Below are positions 35,498 to 47,801 of a stretch of DNA of 64,000 nt, one piece after another. Location of the stretch: positions 310,001-374,000 of the forward strand of contig JAIXMP010000005.1 of NCBI GenBank assembly GCA_025677815.1, in the 5' to 3' direction. The DNA is from Phascolomyces articulosus (Eukaryota > Mucoromycota > Mucoromycetes > Mucorales > Lichtheimiaceae). Within the stretch, counting starts at the first letter, position 1. Each line of letters starts with the position of its first letter. Under the pieces are notes generated by a model. The model had not been told where the DNA came from. It did no database searches and saw nothing but the letters and a program-made list of their open reading frames with translations. The position numbers were made by a program, and so were the translations under genes.

Positions 35498-37673
35498 ATG
35501 GATAATAATATGCATGATAGCAAGCACGATATACCTATACATGATGATAGTATAATTATTCAACAACGAAAAGGCTCTTCTGGTATTAAGGGTATCATAG
35601 AAAACCCATATGTTTTTGCTGTAGCATTATTTGCTTCATTGGGTGGTGTCTTGTTTGGTTATGATCAAGGTGTCATTTCAGGTGTACAAGAAATGGAGGT
35701 ATGTGAAATTTATCTGAAATTGGCCAAATTAAGCAAAAAATCTTTTGAACTTATTTTATATATTTGGTTATAGACTTTTGTCAGTCGATTTCCTATGGAT
35801 TCAACACAAAATGGTTTCGTAGTCGCTATTCTTGAATTAGGTGCTTGGGTGGGTGCATGGATGGTGGGTTATTTTGCAGACAAAATTTCAAGAAAGTACT
35901 CTATCGTTTTATTTAGTGTCGTCTTTCTTTTGGGCAGTGCCATTGTAAGTTTTTTGATGATAATAGATGCAGATCATAATAAATAACAAGAATTTTTCGT
36001 TTCTTTTGTATATAAATTGCTTCGTTTATTAACTTTATATATACTATTATTATAGCAAGGAGGTGCTCAAAATATTGATTATTTGTTTGGTGGTCGATTT
36101 GTTACTGGTATGTCTGTAGGTGCCCTTAGTATGCTTGTGTGAGTATAACCATCCTTTGTAATATATACTGATCGAATAGGACCTCAAACATCGACAGTGT
36201 AATAATGATAATAATAAATGAGCAATAACTTACTTTGAAATACATAATGATAGACCTCTTTACCAATCTGAAATTGCACCACCTGAAATTCGAGGTTCCC
36301 TTGTTTCTTTACAACAACAAGCTGTTACTTTTGGTATTCTTATTTCGTTCTGGATTGATTACGGCACTCAGTTTATTTCCACTGAAGCTCAATGGCGTGT
36401 TCCTCTCTGTCTCCAAATTGCCATTGGCTTTATTCTTGGTATTGGCATCTTGTTTTTCCCCTTCTCCCCTCGATGGTTAGCCTCTGTCGGAAGAGATGAA
36501 GAATCTTTACGTGTTCTTGCTAAATTACGAAGACTTTCAGTGGATGACCCTCTCGTCATTGCCGAATGGCGCGAAATTAAGTCTACTGTTGAATTTGATC
36601 GCCGCGTACAAGCTGAGATGTATCCCGATCTCGTGCAACAGAGTACCCGATCAGCTGCTATCAAAATTAACTTGTTGGGTTATGTTGAATTGTTCCGTAA
36701 AGGCATGCGTTTACGTCTCTTTATTGCTTGTGCTATCATGTTTTTTCAACAATTTGTTGGTGTCAATGCATTGATCTATTATGGTACGTCGCAGTACAAC
36801 AAAATAACACAGAAAGTATTTTTACCATTTGTAACTAATTTATATCATTACCCTCACTCACTCATCATCAGCTCCCAAGATTTTCCAATCGGTCGGATTA
36901 CAAGGTGATTCAGTATCTCTATTGGCAACAGGTGTTGTTGGTATCATCAACTTTGTCATGACTATACCTACTGTCCTTTTCTTGGATAAATTCGGTAGAA
37001 AGCCCATGTTATTGACTGCTTCAGCTTTCATGACTTGTTGTATGATTATTATTGCTGTGATTGTGGGCATGTTTTCAGATGATTGGCCAAGTCATACAAA
37101 AGAAGGTTGGGTTGCTGTAGCCTTTGTTTATATTTTTATCGCAAACTTTGCTTATTCTTGGGGGTAAGTTAATTTTTTTTTCTTTTGATCCACCCATATT
37201 GCATATATATTAACTCATTGTTGTTTAAATATGATCTCTCCGTAATAGTCCTATTGGATGGGTATATGGTTCCGAAATTTTCCCATTAAGAACTCGTGCA
37301 AAGGCCATGTCTATTAGCACTTCAGCTAACTGGATGTGTAACTTTATTATCGGTTTAATCACCCCACCAATGCTTAGCAGTATTGGTTATGGTACTTATG
37401 TATTCTTTGGCTGCTTCTGTTTTATTTCATTCTTTTTTGTGTTATTCATTGTTCCTGGTAAGTCTCTTTTTTTGTACTTGTTTATTATTTATGTGCATAT
37501 TTGTTGATAAATTTATAAATAATATCAAATGTAAATTAGAAACAAAATCAAGAAGCTTAGAAGACATGGATGCCATATTTGGTGGAACTTCCGCTTCGCA
37601 TGATGCTGAGTTGATGGCTAAAGTTCAACGCGATATCGCTGCAGAACCTATTCCCGGTATCAGCAAAGCTTAA
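35498..37673 (+). CDS. MFS sugar transporter (12 TM, sugar porter family)
   Basis: Plasma-membrane monosaccharide-type transporter of the sugar porter family. Seven exons: 35498-35698, 35774-35944, 36056-36138, 36254-36783, 36872-37163, 37249-37457, 37540-37673, giving 539 residues with all phases closing. Signature motifs: LGGVLFGYDQGVISGVQEME in TM1, GRFVTGMSVGALSMLVPLYQ followed by SEIAPPEIRG, FPFSPRWLASVGR before the central loop, CAIMFFQQFVGVNALIYY in TM7, DKFGRKPML, and GWVYGSEIFPLRTRAKAMSI near TM10-11. The N-terminal 30 residues and C-terminal tail are short and hydrophilic. Substrate is not resolvable from sequence alone; hexoses are most likely. The alternative start upstream is not supported. 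Confidence 0.92.
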
Positions 37674-39784
37674 ACACTTCAATGATTAATCCTCCTCTTT
37701 TAACTGTATTTATATTATTGTAAATTATACATATTTTCTATGTATCTATCGTTGGTGAAATGATAGATAACAATATATACTATTATTAATAGATATTCTT
37801 CTATATATTATATCATACAATTTTTTCTTCTTCCTGTATAGAATTATTTCCGATGCATACATATATTAATTATTTTCATAAAATATATCCTTTTGAATTT
37901 TTGTCAACCGAAGTAAATGAGTTTGGTTTTGTTTAAGCTTTGTATATATTGGATATTGTTGTTCGCTATTTGTACCGGTATTTGTGAGATATGGTTGTAT
38001 GGAACATGCATGACTTTTTTCTTTTTTGTCTTTTTCTATAACTATAAACCGAAAGGATACTATACCACTCTATTTTTCGAAATAAATATTATATACTTCA
38101 TTTATAACAGTATGATCTATTTACAAATAATTGACGGGTTGTAGGTAGTTCTATCATCTGCTTTGAATGAATAGAAGAGGGAACACCGCACCACAATGTG
38201 AGGATATTGAATTTTCTATGGTAAATAGGATAGAGCAGACAAACAGAATATTTTAAATCAATGTACTGATGTTCTTATTAGGGCAATAAATTATACGGAC
38301 ATTGAGCCATCTAAAAAAAAATACCACCGCTTAGAAGTTCAATCTGCTAATTCTTTGGGTAATATGTTCAATTTATAACGCTACAACATTTTTTAGACAT
38401 TCACTCTGTATTTACATAGACATCTCATTTCTAGTAGAATACCAGAACATACACCTAAACTGGTTTCTTTTTTTTTTTTTGAAGCAACTGGTACAACTAT
38501 ATTGATTGTTATTAAATGCGAATGATATTTTAGTTGACCATATTATATATATACTTATCAGACTACCCTGCGTTCACAACAAAATGAAATATTATCCCTT
38601 CATAAAAATGTTTAAAGTTGTAATACAATTACTTTGTTTAATTGATCATGCAAGATGGATACACAAAAATAGGTCATGAGTGTTCCTTTATTACTCCTCA
38701 TTTTCTTTATGGCTAAAGTTTTTGTCTTTTATTATGTCTCCTATCATCTATTGCCTGGCTATTTCTATACTAATATTATATATATAATAAAGTGGTACAT
38801 AGTAATGTATTTACTCCACGCTATTATAATACAAAAGATCACACCTTTGAGTATATCTATTAGAAATTATTTTCTTTTTGTTGTATTACCGTATTTACAC
38901 CTTTATGTTTATATTCATATTTTATATCAATGAAAACAACGTTATTTTAAAAGGATGTAACGTATCTACTCCTCGTTTAGGGTTATAATTTAAAACCTTT
39001 CAAAACCATTTTATAATAAATGAGAGACATGATGCTTTTTATTAGCCTTTGGATGTAATCCTTCAAATTTTATCATAATAAATTTTACTTTTACTTTTAT
39101 AACGATACAGGAATACTTTGCTTTGAATTTCGGAATTTCATGCAGAGTAACGCTTAGCAATTGCCGTTGTTCTCTGTTCACGGTTTACTCCTTTAACACT
39201 TATAAAATAATCTTTATCTTCATGTACAGATGCTATGCATAATATATATGTTACCATCCAATTTGCATTCTCGTCCAAATTGATTTTGTCTGCATAATAT
39301 GTGCACAAGAAATATTAGTACTGTTTTCATGTTGTGTAAAAATGATAAGACTATATTGTCCATATGAAGGATTTCGTTGGAAAAAAAAATAACAGAATAC
39401 ACAACAGTGACCTCACAAATATCATACTATACAATAAGGAACATCGCTTTTTATTATATAACATGCTACAATTCTTTTTCTTGACGATAGTGGATAAACC
39501 ATATTATTTCTAAGCACCTTTCGCCATTGTTACTTCCATGACTTGGTTCTGTAGATTTAAAACAACTTCATGATGATATTACACTCGCTCCTTAATCTTA
39601 TTGCTAAAGAGTCGATTCGTTATTTTGCAACCACCGCTCTTGTTATGCGTATTTGTTTATGTTGCATAATATACATGTAAGTATTTAGGACTCTGCAGAT
39701 AGCAAGCTTGTCATTATTCAAAAAAAAAAAATACATTCCTTTAGTTACAATAGTACTGAGTATTATTATTTTTATTATATATAT
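37674..39784. other. Intergenic, nothing recognised
   Basis: About 2.1 kb of AT-rich sequence between the sugar transporter and the P450/MFS array. Frames at 37917-38144 and 38676-38933 are hydrophobic but AT-driven, with no family resemblance. Confidence 0.4.
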
Positions 39785-40164
39785 TTACACGGAAATTGGA
39801 TATAAATCTGGGGCAAATTCTTCATGAAATAAAAGTGGATCTGTAAAATTACCCAAACAATAGGCGACTGTCGTCATACTTAGAACAAAGGCTTTTTGAT
39901 ATAACCAGAAATATTGGCAAATGTCATGGAGAAAACGACAGTATACTGTGGCCCAATGATCGCCAAAAAGATGCCTGTATGTAACCCATATCCTTCAGGT
40001 ACAACAATAAGTAAACTGAGACCGAGGACAGTAATACCACATCCAAGAATAATGCCAGTGTAGCGATACCCTTTCAAATATTTGCTAAGGTAGATTGCCA
40101 TAGAAATCAGAAGAATGGCAATAATAATACTTCCAGGAATACTGAATAAAATTTATTACGCATC
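39785..40164 (-). pseudogene. Relic of last exon of a Dal5-like MFS transporter
   Basis: The minus strand matches exon 7 of the intact transporter at 49895-52014 from its acceptor: SIPGSIIIAILLIS, GCGITVLGLSLLIVVPEGYG, GPQYTVVFSMTFANISGY. A frameshift follows, and the other frame continues (KAFVLSMTTVAYCLGNFTDP, LLFHEEFAPD) to a premature TAA at 39785. No upstream exons were found, so this is a 3' fragment. Confidence 0.85.
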
Positions 40165-41206
40165 CTTTATTATGTTTTCGTCATGCTCATTTTGGAAGAG
40201 GATAGTTTTATATTATTATACCTGGGCATAAAACCTGATGAATCATTTGAGGCAGACGACTGAATTACTATTATATTTCTTGTTGGCCTTTTCAATGCTA
40301 CTTGCCATATTTTTTTTTTTACAATGATACTCTTTACTCTTGGATAAATTATAGATAGATGATAGCATTGTTTGTATTATAATAATGGTCTACATTTCAT
40401 TGATATTGCTTATATAAAATAATGAGAAAGAAAGAAGATAAACGAGTATGTGCTTTTTGTTTTATTATGCTTTACCGGGAGATCTAAAAAATTAAGATGT
40501 TATCTTACTGTTTTTTTTATCCTTTGCACAAGAAAAAGTATGAATTTTGTGCCTTCAAGAGATGGTAAAGGAGTCAAGAAAACTTTATGCAAAAGAATGC
40601 ATATTTGTTTAATGTAAGATCTTTTTTTTAAAAAAAAATGTTCCCTTCTGGCGTAATAACCGTACCAGGCCTTTCTGAATTTTGAATCAAAAAATTTTCG
40701 CAAACAAGGTTTTGATCCCACTCCTTAACTTTGATTTTCTATCCATGTGGCTGTTGAAGAAACACTAACGATGATTTTGTACTCTTAATATTTGTTCTGA
40801 ATTACTGGGGAAGCGCTCATTCATCCAGGTATTATATCTTCATTTCCATAACATTTTTTTGTGGAAATCAGTAGTTCTACAATATTACCATATGTAATAT
40901 ATACAACATAACCATTTCATTCTTGCTGAAAAGTTCAGTTTTATATTTTACGCAGTTCGAACATTTATCTTGTGATGAAAAAACTTGAAATGTATAATAA
41001 ACAATCAAACATAATTCAGCTGAAAATATGTATGCATTTTTTTTGGGTGACGAATTGGCAAAAGCTAATGCATGCCACTAAAACTGATATGGCGAATTTA
41101 AAGGAGTAAGGTATATAGTGATCAGATATATAACGTCAGAATAGTAATGAACGATAATTGGTAGAACATATATCATGTGGCAATTAATTTGTATAAAGAA
41201 TATAGT
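40165..41206. other. Intergenic, no confident gene
   Basis: A 73-codon minus frame at 40500-40721 has a basic, coding-like look but no recognisable family and is not called. Confidence 0.35.
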
Positions 41207-43413
41207 TTAATGGCGTTTAGTAACAAGTAATTTTAGTCCGTCCTTAACTGATAACGTTACTCCAACACTGTATTCGACCTTTTGATTGGGATTATAAAGT
41301 GAAAACTTGTATCTTCGAATCAGTGTAATTAATGTCGTAAGGCCTTCCATAATTGCGAGTTTCTCACCTTTTATGGATGTTATAATTTAGGGAAAAGATA
41401 TAAATATATTGGTTACATATATTATACTATTTATATTAAGACGTGAAGTTAAGGATTTATAGTAAAAGCTTACCCAAACATGAACGCGGTCCAATATTGA
41501 ACATCGGCCATTGCCCTTTTTTTTCTTTATACAACGTTCCATCCTCAAGTATCCACCTCTCTGGTTTGAATTCAAGACAGTCAGAACCCCATATTTTACT
41601 ACTACGTCCTTGTGCATAATTGTTCCAAGAGATAACATTTCCTTTTCTAATTTCTGTTCCATCAGGCCATAGATCATCGTTGACAGCTACTCGCTGATTT
41701 ACTGGGATAGGCGGATGCAGCCTCATTGATTCATAATAGCTAATGTTTTATAAATGATATGAGCATGAAAATACTGGCAATATTTCAACGACATCGCTGA
41801 GTACATTACATAATAAGTTTATAAATAATGGTTGTAAAAAAAAAAGTAACATTACATAGCATGAGCGTAAATCATTTTATTAACAGCGCCATACAGTTTG
41901 ATTGGGTCGAGATCTTCTTGGTAGTCATTGCTGGGTAAATAAGCATCAATTTCTTCAAGGAATTTGGTTTCGATCGTCGGATTCATTATTAATCTATATA
42001 CTGTCCACACTATAGATGCAGAAGTTGTTTCGCGACCAGCAGAAATTGTGCTAATGATCAAATGTTGGAGCTCATCATTAGTGAAAAACTCCCCTTGTTC
42101 ACTCGTAGTATTTATAAATTGTGACAATAAATCATTAAACGTTTTTCCATTTTGGATATCTCTTCGTCGTTCGGAAATCACATCGTTTGCAAATTGATGA
42201 AGAGTGTTGTGATGTTGATGGATGGTTTTAGTGTGGGGATACAATAACGGATGTAGAGTATCAACGATTGGGGTGAATGGATTCATATACGAGGCAGTAA
42301 TATGGTCCATGCCCGCATCAAAAGACTCTACCAAAGGAACTACGCCCTTCTGTGTTAGTATTTGCAGATCTTTACCAAACCCAATTCTATTAGAATATAT
42401 TGAATATTATTAGATAGGCTTGGTCTCTTATATTATTTTCGCGGTTCTTTTTTATTTTGATAAATATAAGTATGAACAATAATCCAAAAATAAAGTAGGA
42501 AAGAGAAAAAATAGAAAGAATACATACTTTATAAACGAATCCATTGTAAATTTCAGTATGAGCTGTTGGAAATCCACTACAGATCCATCGATTGCAATTT
42601 GATCAAGGACTTCATGTGTAATAACTTTGAGATTTTTGGCAAAGACCTGGTCGAAGCATTTTTGAAGATCTTTTGAACCAAACACTCTGCTTGCAGTTTT
42701 TCGATGAATTCTCCAAGCAGAACCTTCATTTACAAATATCCCATCACCGAAGAATTCCTTGGAACAGCGTCTAAAAAATATCGCAGTGTTTGGTTTTTTA
42801 GTGACAAAGTGTTCTATAAAAATATTTATTAAGTGAATCTTAATTGCAAAACAATAAAATTTTACTTTAAATAAGGATCCTTGATATAATTCCTATAGTT
42901 ATCTTTTATCGAAATTCAATCATATATAAACGGTTTTTAGTTCGGTAGCAACGTTTGTATAAAGAAAAAATCCATAAAGACGAGAGTAGTAGTTGGTGTA
43001 AAAGATACACATACCTTTAAGGATGTGATTGATGTTTCTTGGATCAATTGTCGTAACTGTCAGTGATACTAAAATTGATGAATTGATCCTACAAATAATA
43101 AAATAAAAGGATATTCTATTACTATAAGACACACGTAAAAAAATATTTCCAATATTTATTTTATATACATAGTCTTAGTATCCAAATTTTCAAGTTGCTC
43201 GTGCTGAGCATCATAAAATCGTTTGAACTCTCCAAGTTGTTGAAAAAGGGTTCCTATGAGTGGATACCCTTTTACTTGTGGGACCCCCTTTTGAACATCT
43301 TCAAATACTCGGCAATCAGGATATTTCAAAACTAAGAAACCTAGTATCCCAAGTGCTGTGCCACCAATAATTGTTGCTGCTGAAATTAAGCTCTTGTTAT
43401 CGCTTGTAGGCAT
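41207..43413 (-). CDS. Cytochrome P450 monooxygenase (array copy 1)
   Basis: Membrane-anchored P450. Seven exons: 43169-43413, 43015-43088, 42866-42902, 42528-42770, 41856-42386, 41474-41739, 41207-41367, giving 518 residues. An N-terminal anchor (about 8-27, SAATIIGGTALGILGFLVL) is followed by the hinge-like KGYPLIGTLFQQ. The C-helix region is AWRIHRKTASRVF and the I-helix oxygen-activation motif is AGRETT. The K-helix ExxR is ESMR (380-383), then KPERWI, and the heme loop is FNIGPRSCLG with Cys464 as the thiolate ligand. Intron positions are the same as in the three other copies. By overall style it resembles P450 families expanded in Mucorales (such as CYP509), but the family is not assignable by eye. 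Substrate unknown. Confidence 0.9.
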
Positions 43414-45599
43414 TTTTTCGTGCAAGAAAAGACAAAACAAGAAAAGGAAAGAATAAAAGGAGAAAGATTGAGTTTCTTTTTTTATAAATCTGATTTTCTG
43501 CGACACATTGCAGTTAATCATGCAAATAAAGTATGCAATCAAAACTGTTATTGCATGATTATCAACAATAATTTTTCACTATTATTTAACAGCATGCACC
43601 TAAAAAGAAAGGTTGTGTTCAGCATCAAGAGTTACTTATAACAAAAAACTAATTTTATATGTAGTTAGCGAAACGAAGTAGAACTTTATATTTATAAGAG
43701 ACACTACGTGAGCAGTAAATGTTGGTTATTATTGTGATTGACTCTTGTCTTCTTTAACTAAATATAAATACTGATCGCTGAAGGTGCCGACGGTAGAGTA
43801 TATTCAAATCATATTTCCAAGTGTCGAATATATAAAAGGCTGCCCATTTATAGTTGATAATAAATGCTTGTTTACCCCCTATTTCTTGGATTAAAACTGA
43901 TACATATAATCAATTCACCTATATTAATACACTTCTCTGTGATCTTTTTTGCGCAATTATATTCTATTTGTAATTAATACCTGCCATCGTGAAAGAAACG
44001 ATAGATATGATGATTACACATGCACATCAAAACAAATAATTCCAAGAAAACAAAAAAAAAAAATATAAACATCCCGTGCCTCAATAAACAATAAAAATAC
44101 AAAACCCTTTATATTTTTATATAAGCAATAAATCGCCCTTACCGCTGGTGAATAAATACGTTATTCATAAATGGTTATAGATGTATTAATTATACAAATT
44201 TTTTCCTAGGTCATGGCCACCTATTATTTATTCAACATTGCGTTTATGAAATTTTCTGTTTGCCTGGAATAAATTTTAATATTTTGAAATAAATCAACCG
44301 TCAGGTAACAAAAAAATCGGACCTCATGCTCTAGAGTAAATAGTACTGTACTGACTCCTATGCAGACATTGTGCATATATTAAAAGTATCGGCGTCCATT
44401 AGTATATGTAGAGCTACGAATCACTCAGAGATAAAGTTGTCCACTTCTCCTAGTATATAAGCTTTCCGACTGGTGTTGTACCTTCCTCAATAATGGATAT
44501 CACTCATAAAAAATATTATAATAACCCCTATAAGAACGTATTTCTAGTATTTGTAAATATTACCCTGTCGCTCATATTCGTAATTAATGAACAAATTTGT
44601 AGCAAATCTATACGATAAATTCCTAACCAGTAACAGAATATCTATAAAATATAAAGAGGAAGAAAAATAAGCTGTAGTACATAAACAGGAATTAGTTGTG
44701 TTGCTTTTAAAATAAACAAATCAATGCTACGTACTAATAGTAAGGAGCACCAGGTCGTTTATGTAAATTTGTTTTTTATCGAGTTTATTTAGCAGGTAAA
44801 AAAGTACTGTGGACCAATAGGTTTTGTTTGGTTTGGACACTTGACTAATAATTATTTTTCGAAGTGTTCAACTTTTATCATTTGAAAGGTGGGTTACACA
44901 AACTTTTTTCATTCACTTCGGTGATTTATTTTACCTCTAAAAGAATCGCTTATATATTTCGTAGTATATGGTCTGTACACTGGGTGGGGTTGTCTTTCGA
45001 TATATTCCATTTGACCATGCGTTTATATGATCTCAAGTCCAATCAAAAATTTGTACCGATGTCTTTCTTCCAAGCTCTAGCTATTATGTCCCTGATATTG
45101 TTTCATTAAGTTAAATCTCAGTCATATTGCTCCTATCAAATTGTAAGAAAAAAAAACTGTAACCAATCACTTTTCCTGCAATCTATTTAGAATCTCCATT
45201 TTTGACAATTTTGTTGATTAGTCCCCAAGTAGTGAATATATTTAGTTTTTTTCTCTAGATTTTGTAAAGATGTGATGCCGTTGATTTTGAAATATCATTT
45301 CTCGTTGCGGAGAAAGCAAAAACTCGTTTGGTTGCAATTTAGGCTTTACATAAAAAAAGTTGTTCATGATGGATATTAGTGCCCAAATTATATAACTTGT
45401 TAATGCATTATGTTACGAAACCTTTTAATAATTTATTTATTTTATAAGACAGAATGTTTTTTAGACCGTTTCAAATTATCATATATGTGGGAATATAATA
45501 GAGGGTGTATGGTTTTAAGACTTTACTAAAGCTACCAATATACGATCAATTGAGTTAACCTTTAGTAGGAATAGGAGAGAAACAGTTCATAAGCTTTTT
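43414..45599. other. Intergenic between P450 copies 1 and 2
   Basis: About 2.2 kb, AT-rich. The 81-codon plus-strand frame at 44864-45109 has no family resemblance. No MFS remnant was seen here, unlike the other inter-P450 spacers. Confidence 0.4.
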
Positions 45600-47801
45600 T
45601 TAACGTTTTTCAACATATACTTTTAAACCACCCTTGATTGGTAATGACAGCCCCATTTTATATTCAACTTTTTGGTTCGGCTTGGAAAGTGAAAACTTGT
45701 ATCTTCGAATAAGAGTTATCAATGTTGTGATTCCATGCAGATAGGCCAGACGTTCACCTATTGTATATTTCAGTAGCATTAAGGAAACCATATTAATACA
45801 TTTTCTTTAGTTTTTTGTACATCTATCAGTAGAAGGTCCAAAACTATGTGATATTTACCTATACATACTCGTGGTCCCATGGCGAACACTGGCCATTGTC
45901 CTTTTTCCTCTTTATATAACGTTTCATCCTTAAGTATCCATCTTTCTGGTTTGAATTCAAGGCAATCAGAACCCCATATTTTACTATTACGCCCTTGTGC
46001 ATAAACATTACAGTAAATCGCATCTCCTTTTCGAATTTTTGTTCCATCTGGCCAAAGGTCGTCTTCCGCTGCAATTCTTTTAAGTGCAGGGACTGGAGGA
46101 TATAATCGCATGGACTCGTTGAACCTATATTATCATTTTATCAGATTGGTATATATTATTAGAAGCAATCCTCAATAAAAATTTAATTTAAAGTGTTAAA
46201 AATACAAAAGAAAATATAATATTACACAGCATGGGCGTATTTCATCTTTTTGGCAGCTTCATACAATTTGATTGGATCCAAATCACCTAGATAATTGTCA
46301 CCATCACTAGGGAAATAAGCATCAATTTCAGCAAGTAACTTTTTTTCTATCATGGGGTTCTTGATAAGGTTATAAATAGTCCATGTCAAAGCATAAGGCG
46401 TTGTTTCACTTGCAACAAAGATAGTACCAATAATGAGGGAATAAAGATCATTGTCAGTAAACGGTTTGCCATCCTCATCCGTGTTATCCATATATTGTGA
46501 TAAAAAATCATCAAACTGTTTCCCGTTTTTCATATCTCTTCGTCTTTCAGAAATGATAGTATTTGCAAATTGGTGCAGTGTATCGTATTGTTGGTGTATA
46601 GATTTGCTTTGCGGGTGCAATATATAGTTCATCATATCAATGATGGGTGTAAACGGATTCAAGTACAGATTCAAGGAATGTTCAAGGCAGTTACTCAAGG
46701 ATTCTACCAAATGTATATGTTGTTTTTGAGCTAAAATTTGCAAATCTTTACCAAATCCAAAACTGCATACAAAAAGCAACATTGAAATACATCCAATAAG
46801 AATAATAATAATAACCAATTTGTACGAAAAAATTCTTAAATAGGTAGAATATCGCTATATAATAAAATATCTATACGTACCGAAAAAGGGAATTAATCAC
46901 AAATTTTGACAATAGGTCTTGTAAATCCAAGGTCGTTCCGTTTGAGGCATATTGATCAAGAACTTGATGTGTGAGGACCTTAAGCTCCTTAACGAGAACA
47001 GTATCAAAGTATTTTTGAATACTCTTGGTACTAAACATTTTAATGGAAGATCTTCGATGGGATTTCCATTTCTTACCATCATTTACAAATAGGCCATCAC
47101 CAAAGAATGCAATAGTTTTCTTCCTATTAATTATAATAATAGTTTTTCCGTATAAATATGTTAGTAATTTCAACATGTTTTACGGTAGATTTCTGCCAAA
47201 CAATCTCCTTAAGTAAAATGCTGGAGATAATTGTCACCTGAAGTGATAATCCTTTACATAATTGCTATAGTTTGCTAAACATTAACTATTGGTTAATAGA
47301 ACGAAATAATATAACACAGTTTTGGGTAATATATTCATTATGGAATAATATCCTTGAACCAATGTGAAAAAAGTTTGATACATACTTTTGAGAAAGTAAT
47401 TGACGTTTCGTGGATCGATCGTAATGATTGCGAATGGAATACCAATTGAAGAATTGATCCTATAAATATTTAAAAATGTAGTGGAAATTTTATTAATATG
47501 AGACCCATAAATTATTAAAAAGCACTTTTTCAAATGGTTTTGAAACGTACATTGTCATTGTATCCAATTTTTCAAGTTGTTCGTGATGCGCATCATGAAA
47601 CCGTCCGTACTCCTTACGTTGCTGAAAAAATGTTCCAATAAGTGGATATCCTTTTACTTGTGGGGCATCCCTTTGGACATCTTCAAATACGCGACAATCA
47701 GGATACTTTAACGATAAGAAACCCAAAATTCCAAGTGCTGTACCACCAATTATTATAGCAGTTACCGAAAGAAGGCCCTCTTTAGTGCTACTTGTAGACA
47801 T
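45600..47801 (-). CDS. Cytochrome P450 monooxygenase (array copy 2)
   Basis: Paralog of the other array members, with the same seven-exon plan: 47551-47801, 47386-47459, 47238-47274, 46881-47123, 46226-46762, 45859-46124, 45600-45757, giving 521 residues. N-terminal anchor (SVTAIIIGGTALGILGFLSL) then KGYPLIGTFFQQ. The heme loop is FAMGPRVCIG with Cys468, ExxR is ESMR (384-387) and KPERWI is present. The I-helix motif reads FVASETTPYA: the Gly usual before the acid-Thr pair is absent, although Glu-Thr-Thr is kept. Very close to copy 3, especially in exon 5. Substrate unknown; the adjacent MFS gene suggests joint work on a small molecule, by inference. Confidence 0.9.

Noticed and set aside
38676..38933. 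85-codon hydrophobic plus-strand ORF
   Set aside because: Phe/Ile/Tyr-rich translation typical of AT-rich non-coding DNA.
40500..40721. 73-codon minus-strand ORF downstream of P450 copy 1
   Set aside because: Some protein-like look, but no domain, no splice partners and a spacer setting; not enough to call.
44864..45109. 81-codon plus-strand ORF between P450 copies 1 and 2
   Set aside because: No family resemblance; hydrophobic, AT-driven composition.
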